Origin: Sphingomonas sp. AR_OL41
GTDB taxonomy: Bacteria > Pseudomonadota > Alphaproteobacteria > Sphingomonadales > Sphingomonadaceae
Direction of reading: 5' to 3'
Length of the DNA: 64,000 nt
NCBI RefSeq assembly: GCF_029911635.1
Contig: NZ_JARYTI010000012.1
Coordinates: 62,001 to 126,000 of the forward strand
A program made the translations under genes and the position numbers. The notes under the pieces are model-generated. The model was given only the letters and a program-made list of their open reading frames with translations, was not told where the DNA came from and ran no database searches. Positions 8,199-17,102 of this stretch are shown here, in pieces; positions within the stretch are counted from its first letter, which is position 1, and each line of letters opens with the position of its first letter.

Positions 8199-8570
8199 TC
8201 AGCGCTTGCCCTTGCCGGGCGGCGGTCGCCGGGGAGCGCCGGGTCTGGGTGCGTCGCGGCGTGGCGGACGATCGACGCGGCCCGCGGTGACGGGGGGCGC
8301 CGGCCGCCGCACGGCCGGCTGCACGCTTTTCGAATCGGCGATGACGTAACCGTCCTTCTGCAACTGGGCGAAGGCGTTGCGCACGCTGGCGGCGACCGCC
8401 TTCTGCACCGCGGCCGGCAGGTCGTTGAACGCCGTGTTGGCGTGGATCGAGGCCAGGTCGCGGATGAGCGCGTTGGGGAGGCCCTGCGACGCGTCCTTCA
8501 ACGCCACGATCGCATCGACGACCGCGGCATTGATCACGTCCTGCACGATGTCGGTTGCGGATCTTGCCAT
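8199..8570 (-). CDS. Conserved hypothetical protein with basic Pro-rich tail
   Basis: 123 residues, not recognised as a known family. The first 80 residues are predicted helical and rich in Ala/Asp/Val (ATDIVQDVINAAVVDAIVAL, then NALIRDLASIHANTAFNDLP). The last 40 are a Pro/Arg-rich, strongly basic tail ending PPPGKGKR, probably disordered. There is no signal peptide or membrane segment. It lies 40 bases upstream of psd on the same strand. The amphipathic head with a cationic tail could bind membrane or nucleic acid, but no function should be assigned. Confidence 0.6.
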   Translation of the reverse strand: MARSATDIVQDVINAAVVDAIVALKDASQGLPNALIRDLASIHANTAFNDLPAAVQKAVAASVRNAFAQLQKDGYVIADSKSVQPAVRRPAPPVTAGRVDRPPRRDAPRPGAPRRPPPGKGKR

Positions 8571-8798
8571 GTCGCCCCCAAGGCACAGCGCTTCGCGCGG
8601 GTCAACCGGGTGCGAAGCATCTGGCAGTCAGGCGGAATGATTCGTCCGCGCGGCGGGGGCGGCGCCTTTCACCTATAATGGTCATAGCCGCCAAGGATCC
8701 GACACCGAACGAGAGAGTCCGGCGCTCTCCAATTACCATGGCGATCGAGCAAGGTAGTCCTGGCCTCGCGCGCCCAGCAGGGATGAAAACGCACCGCA

Positions 8799-10760
8799 AT
8801 GCCTTCAGGAGACAGCGGGGAGGTCGACCGGGAACTGCTCGTGATTTCCTATGAAAACCTGAAAACGATGCTTGGCATGAACGTGATCGCCAGCGGCGGC
8901 GTGGCGACCATCTTATGGTCCGGTGGCGCGAATTGGGCCTGGGCCTGGCTCGCCGCGGCCGCGATTATTGCCGGCGCGCGTTTCAGCCATGGCGCGCGGA
9001 TCACACGCGCGACCATCCTCGGCGGGACGCCGGATCAGGCGGCGCGTTGGCGGCTTCAGTTCGGCATCGGCCTTTATGCCTCCGCCGCCTCATGGGCGGT
9101 GCTGGCGTTGGTCGTGGGCGAATCGCGCAATGCCGACCAATATATGGTCGCGATCATCGTCTCGGCGCTCGCCGCCGGCGGAACGGGGGTGATGGCCGCG
9201 ATGGTCCGTGAAGGGCGAATCTATATCGCGGGCATGCTCGGGCCTGCCTCCGTGCTGCTGTTCCGCCATGATCACCAAGGCCTGATCATGACATGTCTCG
9301 GGCTGGTCTTCCTGCTCGTGATGCTCATCGTGCATCATCGCAACCATTGGGTCATTCGTCACAGCATCGAACTGAAGATCGAAAATCTCAGTCTGGTCCG
9401 CGATCTGCAGACCCTCAATTACGACCTCGAGCGACGGATCGAAGAACGCACCGCGGCGCTCGTCAACGCGGCAAATTCGGACAGCCTGACCGGTCTGCCC
9501 AATCGCCGGCGGTTGCTGGCGTGGATGCACGCGCATCTCAACCCCGATGATGGCCGAGAAGCTGCAGCGCTGTTCCTCGATCTCGACCGGTTCAAGCAGA
9601 TCAACGATGCGATGGGTCATGAGGTGGGGGACCGCGTTCTTCAGCAGGTCGTTGCGCGCATGACGAGGCTGGCCCCCGCCGGTGCGATGTTCGCGCGGTG
9701 GGGCGGGGACGAGTTTGTGCTGGTGCTGGGGCATGGCGATGACGCCTGCGGCCGGGCCGAGCGCATCGCCAACGCGCTGATCGATGCGATCAACCGGCCC
9801 TTCGAGGTCGAGGGACAGACTATCTCGATCGGCCTGTCGGCCGGGCTAGCCATCTTCCCGACCGACGCGACGACGTACGAAGCGCTCATTCTGGCGGCCG
9901 ACCTCGCCGTCGCCGAGGTCAAGCGACAGGGGCGCGGCAAGGTCCTTTCCTTTTGCGAATCCTATGCGGCTACCCAAAAACGCCACTTCGATGTGTCGCG
10001 CGCGCTGACCGAAGCCATCCATATCGAGCAACTCGTGCTGCATTATCAGCCGATCTTCGACGCGCGCACCGGCCATATCCATGGTTATGAAGCGCTGGCG
10101 CGGTGGAACCATCCGACGCTCGGCGCGGTCAGCCCGGACGAATTCATCCCGATCGCCGAGGAATCCGACGGCATCATAGCGCTGGGCGATCTTGTCCTGC
10201 GGCGCGCATGCGCTGATGCGGTCGGGTGGACGACATCGCGACACGCCCCGATCGTGGCGGTCAACGTATCGGTCAAGCAGTTGCGCGAGGCCGATTTCGC
10301 GTTGCGCGTCGCCAAGATCCTCACGCTGACGGGGTTGCCGGCGGGGCGACTCGAGCTCGAAGTGACCGAATCGATTTTCGCGCAAGACCATATCGATGCG
10401 ACCCGGTCTTCGATCGAGAGCTTGCGGGCGATCGGCGTGTCGCTGTCGATCGACGATTTCGGGACGGGATATTCGTCGCTGTCACGCCTGTTGAGCCTGC
10501 CGGTGACGACGGTCAAAATCGACCGATCGTTCGTCGCGGCGATCGATGGCAATGGCGGCGCCGTGATCGAAAGCACGCTGCTCATCGCGCGACGGCTGGG
10601 CATTTCCGTCATCGCCGAAGGCGTGGAGACACGGGAGCAGTTCGAGCGGCTGTCTGCGATGGGGGTCGAGCTGTTCCAGGGATATTATTTCGGCAAACCC
10701 GCGCTGCTGGCGATCGATGGCAGCGAGATGCCGTGGTCGGCGGGCGCGGGATCGGGCTGA
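8799..10760 (+). CDS. Membrane-bound diguanylate cyclase/phosphodiesterase (GGDEF-EAL)
   Basis: 653 residues. Residues about 20-190 form a membrane sensor region with several hydrophobic helices, followed by a coiled coil (LERRIEERTAAL), a GGDEF domain and an EAL domain. The cyclase motif GGDEF is intact at 302-306. The phosphodiesterase motif EAL is intact at 431-433, and the other EAL residues are present (VNVSVKQL, LELEVTES, DDFGTGYSS, KIDRSF, IAEGVET, QGYYFGKP). Both activities are therefore possible, making and breaking cyclic di-GMP, with the membrane region deciding the balance. It is a monocistronic gene. A TATAAT at 8674 could be a -10 box but has no matching -35. The ribosome site at 8799 is weak, and a GTG at 8841 is an alternative start. 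Confidence 0.92.
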   Translation: MPSGDSGEVDRELLVISYENLKTMLGMNVIASGGVATILWSGGANWAWAWLAAAAIIAGARFSHGARITRATILGGTPDQAARWRLQFGIGLYASAASWAVLALVVGESRNADQYMVAIIVSALAAGGTGVMAAMVREGRIYIAGMLGPASVLLFRHDHQGLIMTCLGLVFLLVMLIVHHRNHWVIRHSIELKIENLSLVRDLQTLNYDLERRIEERTAALVNAANSDSLTGLPNRRRLLAWMHAHLNPDDGREAAALFLDLDRFKQINDAMGHEVGDRVLQQVVARMTRLAPAGAMFARWGGDEFVLVLGHGDDACGRAERIANALIDAINRPFEVEGQTISIGLSAGLAIFPTDATTYEALILAADLAVAEVKRQGRGKVLSFCESYAATQKRHFDVSRALTEAIHIEQLVLHYQPIFDARTGHIHGYEALARWNHPTLGAVSPDEFIPIAEESDGIIALGDLVLRRACADAVGWTTSRHAPIVAVNVSVKQLREADFALRVAKILTLTGLPAGRLELEVTESIFAQDHIDATRSSIESLRAIGVSLSIDDFGTGYSSLSRLLSLPVTTVKIDRSFVAAIDGNGGAVIESTLLIARRLGISVIAEGVETREQFERLSAMGVELFQGYYFGKPALLAIDGSEMPWSAGAGSG

Positions 10761-10794
10761 CCTTTCCGATCGCGCTCGTTGACGGATCGCCCAG

Positions 10795-10825
10795 AAAAAA
10801 AAGCCAGCCCCCGGAGGGACTGGCT
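10795..10825 (-). terminator. Rho-independent terminator, minus strand
   Basis: On the minus strand AGCCAG and CTGGCT pair around an inner CCC/GGG stem and are followed directly by eight T residues. It is a strong intrinsic terminator for leftward transcription. It lies 215 bases beyond the glpX stop codon, farther than expected for glpX alone, which suggests a separate short transcript. Confidence 0.8.
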
Positions 10826-10910
10826 ATGAAAGTTTTAGGAGAGGATGCCTGAAAGGCACCCTCTTTGTGCGTTGCAAAATGAAATGCTGCAAGTGCGAAG
10901 AATGCGATGG
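10795..10910 (-). ncRNA. Candidate small RNA upstream of the terminator
   Basis: Leftward from about 10910 the sequence is unusually AT-rich for this genome and non-coding. It contains a first hairpin (GAGGGTGCC/GGCATCCTC, 10841-10863), then a single-stranded linker TCCTAAAACTTTCATA, then the terminator hairpin with its T-run. A 5' region, stem, A/U-rich linker and terminator is the layout of a trans-acting small RNA. The 5' end is a guess, as no clear promoter was seen. It could instead be the 3' untranslated end of the glpX mRNA. Confidence 0.35.
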
Positions 10911-10997
10911 GCGATTGCGTTTTTTGCAATCGTGACGGGGTGGCTGTCGGCGCTTGGGGTAATGCCAGCCGCCATCGTAAAGCGGGATGGCTCCGCT

Positions 10998-11036
10998 GCC
11001 CTCCCCCAACCCCTCCCGGAGGGAGGGGAGTTTAGG
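10998..11036 (+). repeat. GC-rich palindromic intergenic repeat, copy 3
   Basis: The core cccccaacccctcccggagg followed by gagggg forms a hairpin 3 bases beyond the glpX stop codon. It belongs to the same family as 2421-2462, which likewise sits right after a stop codon. Confidence 0.6.
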
Positions 11037-11039
11037 GCG

Positions 11040-12014
11040 TCACCCGATGCGGTGTTCGCCCTTGACCCAGCGCACGGTGCCCGAGCTGGCGCGCATGACG
11101 ACGCTCTCGGTGGTCATCACGCCGGCGCGGCGCTTGACGCCGGCGAGCAGCGAGCCGTCGGTTACGCCGGTCGCGGCGAAGATGCAGTCGCCCTTGGCCA
11201 GTTCGGTCAGGTCGTACTGCTTGTCGAGATCCGCGATGCCCCATTTCCGTGCGCGGGCGCGCTCGTCCTCGTTGCGGAAGATCAGCCGGCCCTTGAACTG
11301 GCCGCCGACGCAGCGCAGCGCGGCGCAGGCGAGTACGCCCTCGGGCGCGCCGCCCGAGCCCATATAGATGTCGATCGTGGTGTCGGGGTTGGTGGTGGCG
11401 ATGACGCCGGCGACGTCGCCATCGCCGATCAGCATCACGCCGCAGCCGAGCGAGCGCAACTCGGCGATCAGCGCCTCGTGGCGCGGGCGATCGAGCACGC
11501 ATGCGATGATCTCGTTGGGCTTGACGCCTTTGGCGGCGGCGACGGCAATGATGTTCTCGGTCGGGGTCCGGTCGAGATCGATGATGCCGTCAGGCAGGCC
11601 GGGGCCGACCGCAATCTTGTCCATATAGACGTCGGGGGCGTTGAGCAGGCCGCCCTCGTCGGCGATCGCCAGCACGGCGAGCGCGTTGGGGCCGGCCTTG
11701 GCGGTGATCGTGGTGCCTTCGAGCGGATCGAGCGCGATGTCGATCCTGGGGCCCTTGCCGATCGCCGAGCCGACCTTTTCGCCGATATAGAGCATCGGTG
11801 CTTCGTCGCGCTCGCCCTCGCCGATCACCACGGTGCCGTCCATATAGAGCTGGTTGAGCGCCTCGCGCATCGCCTCGACCGCGGCGGCATCGGCCGCCTT
11901 CTCGTCGCCGCGCCCGACCAGGCTCGCCGCGGCGATCGCCGCCGCCTCGGTCACGCGGACCATTTCGAGGACGAGAACGCGATCGAGTACAGTGCTGGCG
12001 GTGGCGTTGGTCAT
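11040..12014 (-). CDS. glpX: Class II fructose-1,6-bisphosphatase
   Basis: 324 residues from the ATG at 12014 (MTNATASTVLDRVLVLEMVRVTE); an in-frame ATG four codons earlier is possible. It hydrolyses fructose-1,6-bisphosphate to fructose-6-phosphate, the key gluconeogenic step. Family motifs seen are GEGERDEAPMLYIGE, the metal and phosphate site DPLEGTT, and the C-terminal block FAATGVTDGSLL. Some alphaproteobacterial members also act on sedoheptulose-bisphosphate. The upstream gene on the same strand is glutaminyl cyclase, about 100 bases away. A repeat hairpin follows the stop codon. Confidence 0.95.
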   Translation of the reverse strand: MTNATASTVLDRVLVLEMVRVTEAAAIAAASLVGRGDEKAADAAAVEAMREALNQLYMDGTVVIGEGERDEAPMLYIGEKVGSAIGKGPRIDIALDPLEGTTITAKAGPNALAVLAIADEGGLLNAPDVYMDKIAVGPGLPDGIIDLDRTPTENIIAVAAAKGVKPNEIIACVLDRPRHEALIAELRSLGCGVMLIGDGDVAGVIATTNPDTTIDIYMGSGGAPEGVLACAALRCVGGQFKGRLIFRNEDERARARKWGIADLDKQYDLTELAKGDCIFAATGVTDGSLLAGVKRRAGVMTTESVVMRASSGTVRWVKGEHRIG

Positions 12015-12113
12015 GGTGGAGGGCATCCTGTTGATCTTTGGCCGCGCGTTAGGCGGCGTGTGTGAAATTGTCGAGACAGAGGGGCGGGTCGAGACGATGG
12101 TAGGCGGTGCGGT

Positions 12114-12890
12114 TCAGCGGCCCTTGGGCGGAATGATTTCGAAGATGGTCGGCCAGTATTTTCCGGTGACGAACAGGCGGCGGCGGGCCTTGTCCCAGGC
12201 AATGCCGTTGGGCACCGCATCGGGATCGTCGAGATTGACGGTCGCGCTCAGCGCCGAGACGTCGATCCAGCCGACGACATGCCCCGTGGCGGGATCGATC
12301 CGCGCGATGCGATTGGTGCGCCAGACATTGGCGAGGATCTCGCCGTCGACATATTCGAGCTCGTTGAGCTGGTCGACCGCGACGCCGTCGGCGGTGACGG
12401 GCAGGCGGTGGCGGACGCGCAGCGTGACCGGATCGAGGAAACGCAGTGTCGCTGAGCCGTCGGACATGATCACCGAAGTGCCGTCGCTGGTCAGCGCCCA
12501 GCCTTCGCCGCGATAGGCGAAGCTGCCGGTTCGGCGCAGCGTGTCGATCGACCAGCGAAAGCCGACGCCCTGCTTCCAGGTCAGGCTGAGCAGCTGATGG
12601 CCGACCGCGACGATGCCTTCGCCGAAATAGGGCGGGGGGATGGTGACGCGCCGGAGTACGCGGCCGCTGACGGGATCGACCTGGCGGATCGAGGAGCGGC
12701 CTACTTCGCCGGTGCTCTCCCAGAACACGCCGTCGCGGTAGAACAGCCCTTCGGTGAAGGCGCCGGTGTCGTGCGGCAGCGTGGCGACGACCTGCGCCGG
12801 CGCGACGGGAATGTCGCCGGCCGCCGCCGTCGCGCCGGTCAGCAGCCCGAGCAGCGCCCCGAGCAGCACTGGGCAGGCCAGCCGACGCAT
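12114..12890 (-). CDS. Exported glutaminyl-peptide cyclotransferase (plant type)
   Basis: 258 residues with an N-terminal signal peptide (LLGALLGLLTGATAAAG). The rest is a five-bladed-propeller glutaminyl cyclase of the plant/bacterial type, which converts N-terminal glutamine of proteins into pyroglutamate. Typical stretches are HDTGAFTEGLFYRDG, NELEYVDGEILANVW and VPNGIAWD. It should act in the periplasm on exported proteins. The start codon overlaps the dapD stop codon by one base (TGATG), so translation is coupled to dapD even though the functions look unrelated. Confidence 0.88.
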   Translation of the reverse strand: MRRLACPVLLGALLGLLTGATAAAGDIPVAPAQVVATLPHDTGAFTEGLFYRDGVFWESTGEVGRSSIRQVDPVSGRVLRRVTIPPPYFGEGIVAVGHQLLSLTWKQGVGFRWSIDTLRRTGSFAYRGEGWALTSDGTSVIMSDGSATLRFLDPVTLRVRHRLPVTADGVAVDQLNELEYVDGEILANVWRTNRIARIDPATGHVVGWIDVSALSATVNLDDPDAVPNGIAWDKARRRLFVTGKYWPTIFEIIPPKGR

Positions 12891-13708
12891 CAGTCGCGCA
12901 GCAGCTCGTTGATCGCGGTCTTGGAGCGGGTCTGGGCGTCGACGCGCTTGACGATGACGGCGCAGTACAGGCCGAGATTTCCGCCGGTCGAACCGGGCAC
13001 CACGACGGCATAAGGCGGGACCTCGCCGCGGAAGACTTCGCCGGTGGCACGGTCGATGATCTTGGTCGAGGCGCCGAGATAGACGCCCATCGACAGCACC
13101 GCGCCCTCGCCGACGCGGACCCCCTCGGCGACCTCGGCGCGCGCGCCGATAAAGGCGCCGTCACCGATGATCACCGGATTGGCCTGGAGCGGCTCGAGCA
13201 CGCCACCGATGCCGGCGCCGCCCGAGAGATGGACGTTCTTGCCGATCTGCGCGCAGCTGCCGACGGTCGCCCAGGTATCGACCATCGTGCCCTCGCCGAC
13301 ATGGGCGCCGATATTGACGAAGCTGGGCATCAGGATCGCGCCCTTGCCGATGAAGGCGCCGCGCCGGACGATGCTGCCCGGGACGGCGCGGAAGCCGGCG
13401 CCGCGAAACTCGGCTTCGCCCCAGCCGGTGAATTTCGACGGGACCTTGTCCCACCAGTGGCCGGCGCCGGGACCATTGTCGATGAGCGCATTGTCGTTGA
13501 GTCGGAACGACAGCAGCACGGCCTTTTTGAGCCACTGGTTGACGCGCCAGCCGCCGGCGCCGTCGGGCTCGGCGACGCGCGCCTTGCCGGCATCGAGCAG
13601 CGCAAGCGCGCGATCGACCGACAGGCGGACCTCGCCGCCGGTGGCCAGGCCGATCGCGTCGCGATCTTCCCAGGCAGTGTCGATGATGCGCTCCAGCTCG
13701 TGGCTCAT
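12890..13708 (-). CDS. dapD: Tetrahydrodipicolinate N-succinyltransferase
   Basis: 272 residues from the ATG at 13708 ([17 protein letters not shown]). It uses succinyl-CoA to succinylate tetrahydrodipicolinate in lysine and diaminopimelate synthesis. The N-terminal helical domain is followed by left-handed beta-helix hexapeptide repeats ([37 protein letters not shown]), and the C-terminus closes with [10 protein letters not shown]. The start overlaps the upstream HAD phosphatase stop by 4 bases (ATGA), and the stop overlaps the downstream cyclase start. The three genes therefore form one translationally coupled operon. Confidence 0.97.
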   Translation of the reverse strand: MSHELERIIDTAWEDRDAIGLATGGEVRLSVDRALALLDAGKARVAEPDGAGGWRVNQWLKKAVLLSFRLNDNALIDNGPGAGHWWDKVPSKFTGWGEAEFRGAGFRAVPGSIVRRGAFIGKGAILMPSFVNIGAHVGEGTMVDTWATVGSCAQIGKNVHLSGGAGIGGVLEPLQANPVIIGDGAFIGARAEVAEGVRVGEGAVLSMGVYLGASTKIIDRATGEVFRGEVPPYAVVVPGSTGGNLGLYCAVIVKRVDAQTRSKTAINELLRD

Positions 13709-14370
13709 GCCGCCTCCAATATATCTTCCAGCCAGTGCCGGATGTCGTGGGTAGTGAAATCGATATAGCTGCGGTCGATATCGGCAGCCTGTTCCGAGCC
13801 ATTGTCGATCCACACCGTGGTCATGCCGATCGCCTTGGCCGGGGCGAGGTTGCGCGCCATGTCCTCGACGAACAGGCTTTCTTCCGGCGCGATGCCGAAC
13901 GCGGCGCAAAGCCCGGCATAGGCCGACGCCTCGGGTTTCGGACGCAGGTCCATCGCATGGATGTCGTGGATCGCCTCGAAACTCGCGGTCAGGCCGAGCC
14001 GGCCGAGCACGCGGCCGGCATAGGGCGCATCGGCATTGGTGAAGACGATCTTGCGGCCGGGCAGGCGGCCGATCGCGGCGGCGAGCGGGGCGTTCTCCTC
14101 AAGCACGTCCATCTCGATATCGTGGACGAAATCGAGGAATTCGTGCGGGTCGACATGATGCCGGGCCATGAGACCGGCAAGCGTCGTGCCGTGATCGAGA
14201 AAATATTGCTTTTGAAGACGATGCGCGGCGGCATGATCGAGATCGAAACGATCGGCGATATAGGCCGTCATTTTCGCATCGATGCGCGCGAACAACTGCG
14301 CGCTCGCCGGGTAGAGCGTGTTGTCGAGATCGAAAATCCAGTTGCGGACATGGCCGAGACGCGCGAGCAT
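13705..14370 (-). CDS. HAD-family pyrimidine 5'-nucleotidase-like phosphatase
   Basis: 221 residues, cytoplasmic. HAD motif I is FDLDNTLYP near the N-terminus, motif II is FTNAD, the Lys motif is in RPKPEASAY, and motif IV is FVEDMARNL. This matches the SDT1/PHM8-type pyrimidine 5'-nucleotidases that dephosphorylate nucleoside monophosphates. The exact substrate is not certain. The start [18 protein letters not shown] at 14370 is chosen because it opens directly into motif I. It is the first gene of the HAD-dapD-glutaminyl cyclase operon and is divergent from the S8 protease gene. Confidence 0.88.
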   Translation of the reverse strand: MLARLGHVRNWIFDLDNTLYPASAQLFARIDAKMTAYIADRFDLDHAAAHRLQKQYFLDHGTTLAGLMARHHVDPHEFLDFVHDIEMDVLEENAPLAAAIGRLPGRKIVFTNADAPYAGRVLGRLGLTASFEAIHDIHAMDLRPKPEASAYAGLCAAFGIAPEESLFVEDMARNLAPAKAIGMTTVWIDNGSEQAADIDRSYIDFTTHDIRHWLEDILEAA

Positions 14371-14494
14371 GGTTGCGGGCCTTAGGCGCGGTCGGCGCCC
14401 CGGGCAAGGATCGGCGCCGGGACAGCGGCAATCGGCTGTAGCGATGGGGCAAGACACCCTGCGCCGCATGTCGGGCAAGGGGATGGATCGCGAT

Positions 14495-16921
14495 ATGACC
14501 AGGGGTATGCGTATCAACCTGCTGCGCACGGTGGCGCTGGCCGGCGCGATCGCCGTCGGTGGCTGCGGCGGCGGGGCAGGTGTCGGGAGCACGCCGGCGC
14601 CGACACCGGCACCTTCACCGACCCCAACCCCAACCCCAACCCCAACCCCAACCCCAACCCCGACGCCCACTCCGACCCCAACGCCCACACCGACACCCAC
14701 TCCAACGCCGACTCCAACTCCAACTCCAACTCCAACACCGACCCCCACGCCGACACCCACTCCGACCTCGAGCTATGACACGGCGGAGTATCGCGCGACG
14801 GTCGGCGCGGTTTCGGCCAATGGCCTGGCCGCGTACAGCAAGGGCGCGACCGGGCTCGGCATCAAGGTCGGGATCGTCGATAGCGGGATCGACCTGCAAA
14901 GCGCCGAGTTCGGCACTCGGATCGACCCGGCCTCGGCAGATGTCGCGGGCGACCCCAGCATCGACGACGAGGGTGGGCATGGCACTGCGGTCGCCTTCAC
15001 CATCGGCGGGCGGCGCAACGACGCCGGCACGCATGGCATCTCGTTCGACGCAACGCTGATCGTGGCACGCGCCGACACCCCCGGCAGTTGCGCAACCACC
15101 AAGGATGACGGCAAGAGCGGGTGCTCATTCTCCGACACCGCCATCGGCAAGGGGATCGACCTTGCCGTGACCAATGGCGCGCGGGTGATCAATATCTCGC
15201 TTGGCGGCTCGGCGGCGGGAACACCGGTGATCAACGCGATCAACCGCGCCACGGCCGCCGGCGTGATCGTCATCATCGCCGCCGGCAATGACGGCACGGC
15301 CGACCCTGACCCGTTCGCGCAGGTCGCCAACAACGCGGTGTCGCGCGGGCTGGTGATCATCGCCGGCTCGGTCGGGGCGAACGCTTCGCGCACGCCGGGC
15401 GCCGATGTCATCTCGAGTTTCAGCGACAAGGCCGGCAACAGCATCGTCCATTATCTGACGGCGGTCGGGGAGAGCGTCCGCGCGCCGGACAACAACAACA
15501 CGCCCTTTTTGTGGAGCGGCACATCCTTCTCGGCGCCGCAGATCGCCGGTGCGGTGGCGTTGCTGGCGCAGGCTTTCCCCAACCTGACGGGCGCGCAAAT
15601 CGTCAGCATCCTGTTCCAGTCGGCGCGCGACGCGGGCGATGTCGGGCCCGACGCGGTTTACGGCCAGGGTGTGCTAGACCTGACCAAGGCGTTCGCACCG
15701 ATCGGCCCGACCTCGATCGCGGGTACGCCGGCGCGGGTTTCGCTGGGCATCAACGGGACGCTGTCGGCACCGATGGGCGACGCGCGGCAGGGGCCGCTGA
15801 GTTCGGTGATCCTCGACAGTTTCCAGCGCGCCTATACGCTCGATCTGGCGACCACGATCATCCATGGCAGCCCGCAGCTCACGCTGGTCGGCGCGCTGCA
15901 GGCGCGGGTGCGCAATTATAGCTCGGATCTCGGCAATACCAGCGTTGCGCTGACCGTCGCGCCGACGCGCGGCGGCGCGCTTGTCCAGCGCACCATGCTG
16001 AGCAGTGCGCAGGCCGAGCGCGCGCGCGCGATCGCCGGGATCGTGACCCAGCGGCTGGGCTCGACCGCGAGCTTCGCACTCGGCTTTGCCGAGAGCGGCG
16101 CGACCTTGTCGGCGCGGCTGGCGGGGCGGGCCGATCCGGCTTTTCTCGTGGCGGAGGATCCGACGCACCAGCTCGGTTTCGACAGCCAGGTGCGCGGCGC
16201 GGTCGCGGTGCGGCAGACATTGGGAAGATGGGGCATCACGGTGTCGACCGAGAATGGCGCGGCGCTGAGCCGCGACGCCGAGGCGATGGCGGCGGTGCGC
16301 GACCATTATCGGCGCTACGGCTATATCAAGGCGGGGCTGGCGGTCGATCGGCGCTTCGGCCCGCTGACCACCGCGCTGTCGGGCACGCGGTTGATGGAGA
16401 GCGGCACGCTGCTCGGCGCGCGCTTCGGCGACGGGCTGGGCGGTACGCGGGCGACGAGCTGGTTCGTCGATGTGGCGGCGCGGATCGATCTCGGCGCGCG
16501 CTGGTCGATCGGTGGATCGCTGCGTCGGGGCTGGACCTTCGCCGACCTGCGCAGCGGCGTCGACGGGCGCGGGACGATCCACACCAATGCCTATGCTGCG
16601 GACATCGCCAAGGACGGGCTGTTCGGCGCGCGCGACAGCTTCGGCCTGCGCATCGCCCAGCCGCTACGCGTGACGCGCGGCGGGATCGCGCTGCGGCTGC
16701 CGACCGACTATGATTATGCCACCGGCGCAGTTACGGCGTGGACGACGCAGGTGCTCAATCTCGCGCCGACCGGGCACGAGATCGACGTCGAGGGACGCTA
16801 CGCCCTGCCGTTCCTGTGGGGCGATCTGCAAACCAACATGTTCTACCGGCGCGACCCGGGCAATTTCGCGGCGCTGCCCGACGATATCGGCGCGACGCTG
16901 CGCTGGTCGGCAACATTCTGA
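14495..16921 (+). CDS. S8 serine protease autotransporter with Pro-Thr stalk
   Basis: 808 residues from the ATG at 14495 ([17 protein letters not shown]); ATGs at 14468, 14483 and 14507 are alternatives, and GGATGG sits 8 bases before 14495. The signal sequence ends in a lipobox-like VGGC, giving Cys24. Residues about 33-90 are an almost pure Pro-Thr repeat, then a subtilisin domain with Asp129 (GIVDSGID), His162 (GGHGTAV) and Ser344 (SGTSFSAP). The last 350 residues look like an outer-membrane beta-barrel ending in Phe (LRWSATF). It is probably a surface-displayed or self-released protease. Lipidation plus autotransport would be unusual, so the Cys may just be part of a Gly-rich linker. Confidence 0.9.
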   Translation: MTRGMRINLLRTVALAGAIAVGGCGGGAGVGSTPAPTPAPSPTPTPTPTPTPTPTPTPTPTPTPTPTPTPTPTPTPTPTPTPTPTPTPTPTSSYDTAEYRATVGAVSANGLAAYSKGATGLGIKVGIVDSGIDLQSAEFGTRIDPASADVAGDPSIDDEGGHGTAVAFTIGGRRNDAGTHGISFDATLIVARADTPGSCATTKDDGKSGCSFSDTAIGKGIDLAVTNGARVINISLGGSAAGTPVINAINRATAAGVIVIIAAGNDGTADPDPFAQVANNAVSRGLVIIAGSVGANASRTPGADVISSFSDKAGNSIVHYLTAVGESVRAPDNNNTPFLWSGTSFSAPQIAGAVALLAQAFPNLTGAQIVSILFQSARDAGDVGPDAVYGQGVLDLTKAFAPIGPTSIAGTPARVSLGINGTLSAPMGDARQGPLSSVILDSFQRAYTLDLATTIIHGSPQLTLVGALQARVRNYSSDLGNTSVALTVAPTRGGALVQRTMLSSAQAERARAIAGIVTQRLGSTASFALGFAESGATLSARLAGRADPAFLVAEDPTHQLGFDSQVRGAVAVRQTLGRWGITVSTENGAALSRDAEAMAAVRDHYRRYGYIKAGLAVDRRFGPLTTALSGTRLMESGTLLGARFGDGLGGTRATSWFVDVAARIDLGARWSIGGSLRRGWTFADLRSGVDGRGTIHTNAYAADIAKDGLFGARDSFGLRIAQPLRVTRGGIALRLPTDYDYATGAVTAWTTQVLNLAPTGHEIDVEGRYALPFLWGDLQTNMFYRRDPGNFAALPDDIGATLRWSATF
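14619..14764 (+). repeat. In-frame hexanucleotide repeat coding a Pro-Thr stalk
   Basis: A tandem array of 6-base units (mostly CCAACC, CCGACx and CCAACT) inside the S8 protease gene. Units are multiples of three, so changes in copy number would lengthen or shorten the stalk without breaking the frame. Confidence 0.9.
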
Positions 16922-16976
16922 GCAACCGTAGCGTAAGTGGAGTGACGTTGGTGGGAGTCATCCCCGGTCCGCTCGC

Positions 16977-17036
16977 TTCGAGCGCAGCCGACAAACCTGG
17001 CTGAGCGCTTGTTGCCGTTTCTCGACTGCGCTCGAA
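16977..17036. repeat. Intergenic inverted repeat
   Basis: TTCGAGCGCAG (16977-16987) and CTGCGCTCGAA (17026-17036) are perfect 11-base inverted repeats between the protease gene and the flavin oxidoreductase gene. The CTGCGCTCGAA phrase resembles dispersed intergenic repeats of sphingomonads. It lacks a U-run. Confidence 0.6.
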
Positions 17037-17102
17037 ACGAACGGGTCAAGGCAAAGGCATCAGCCCTAGCGGAAGTGGGGGTGACCTCCCATCTGTCCGA
17101 CC

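Noticed and set aside
8674..8679. TATAAT as the promoter of the GGDEF-EAL gene
   Set aside because: No -35 element at the proper distance; recorded only as a remark in the gene entry.
13705..14760. Minus-strand extension of the HAD gene starting with a long Gly-Val repeat
   Set aside because: The Gly-Val run is just the antisense of the Pro-Thr repeat; the real start at 14370 opens into HAD motif I.
14619..14764. Possible CRISPR or minisatellite array
   Set aside because: Units are 6 bases with no spacers and lie in frame inside the S8 protease gene, coding Pro-Thr.
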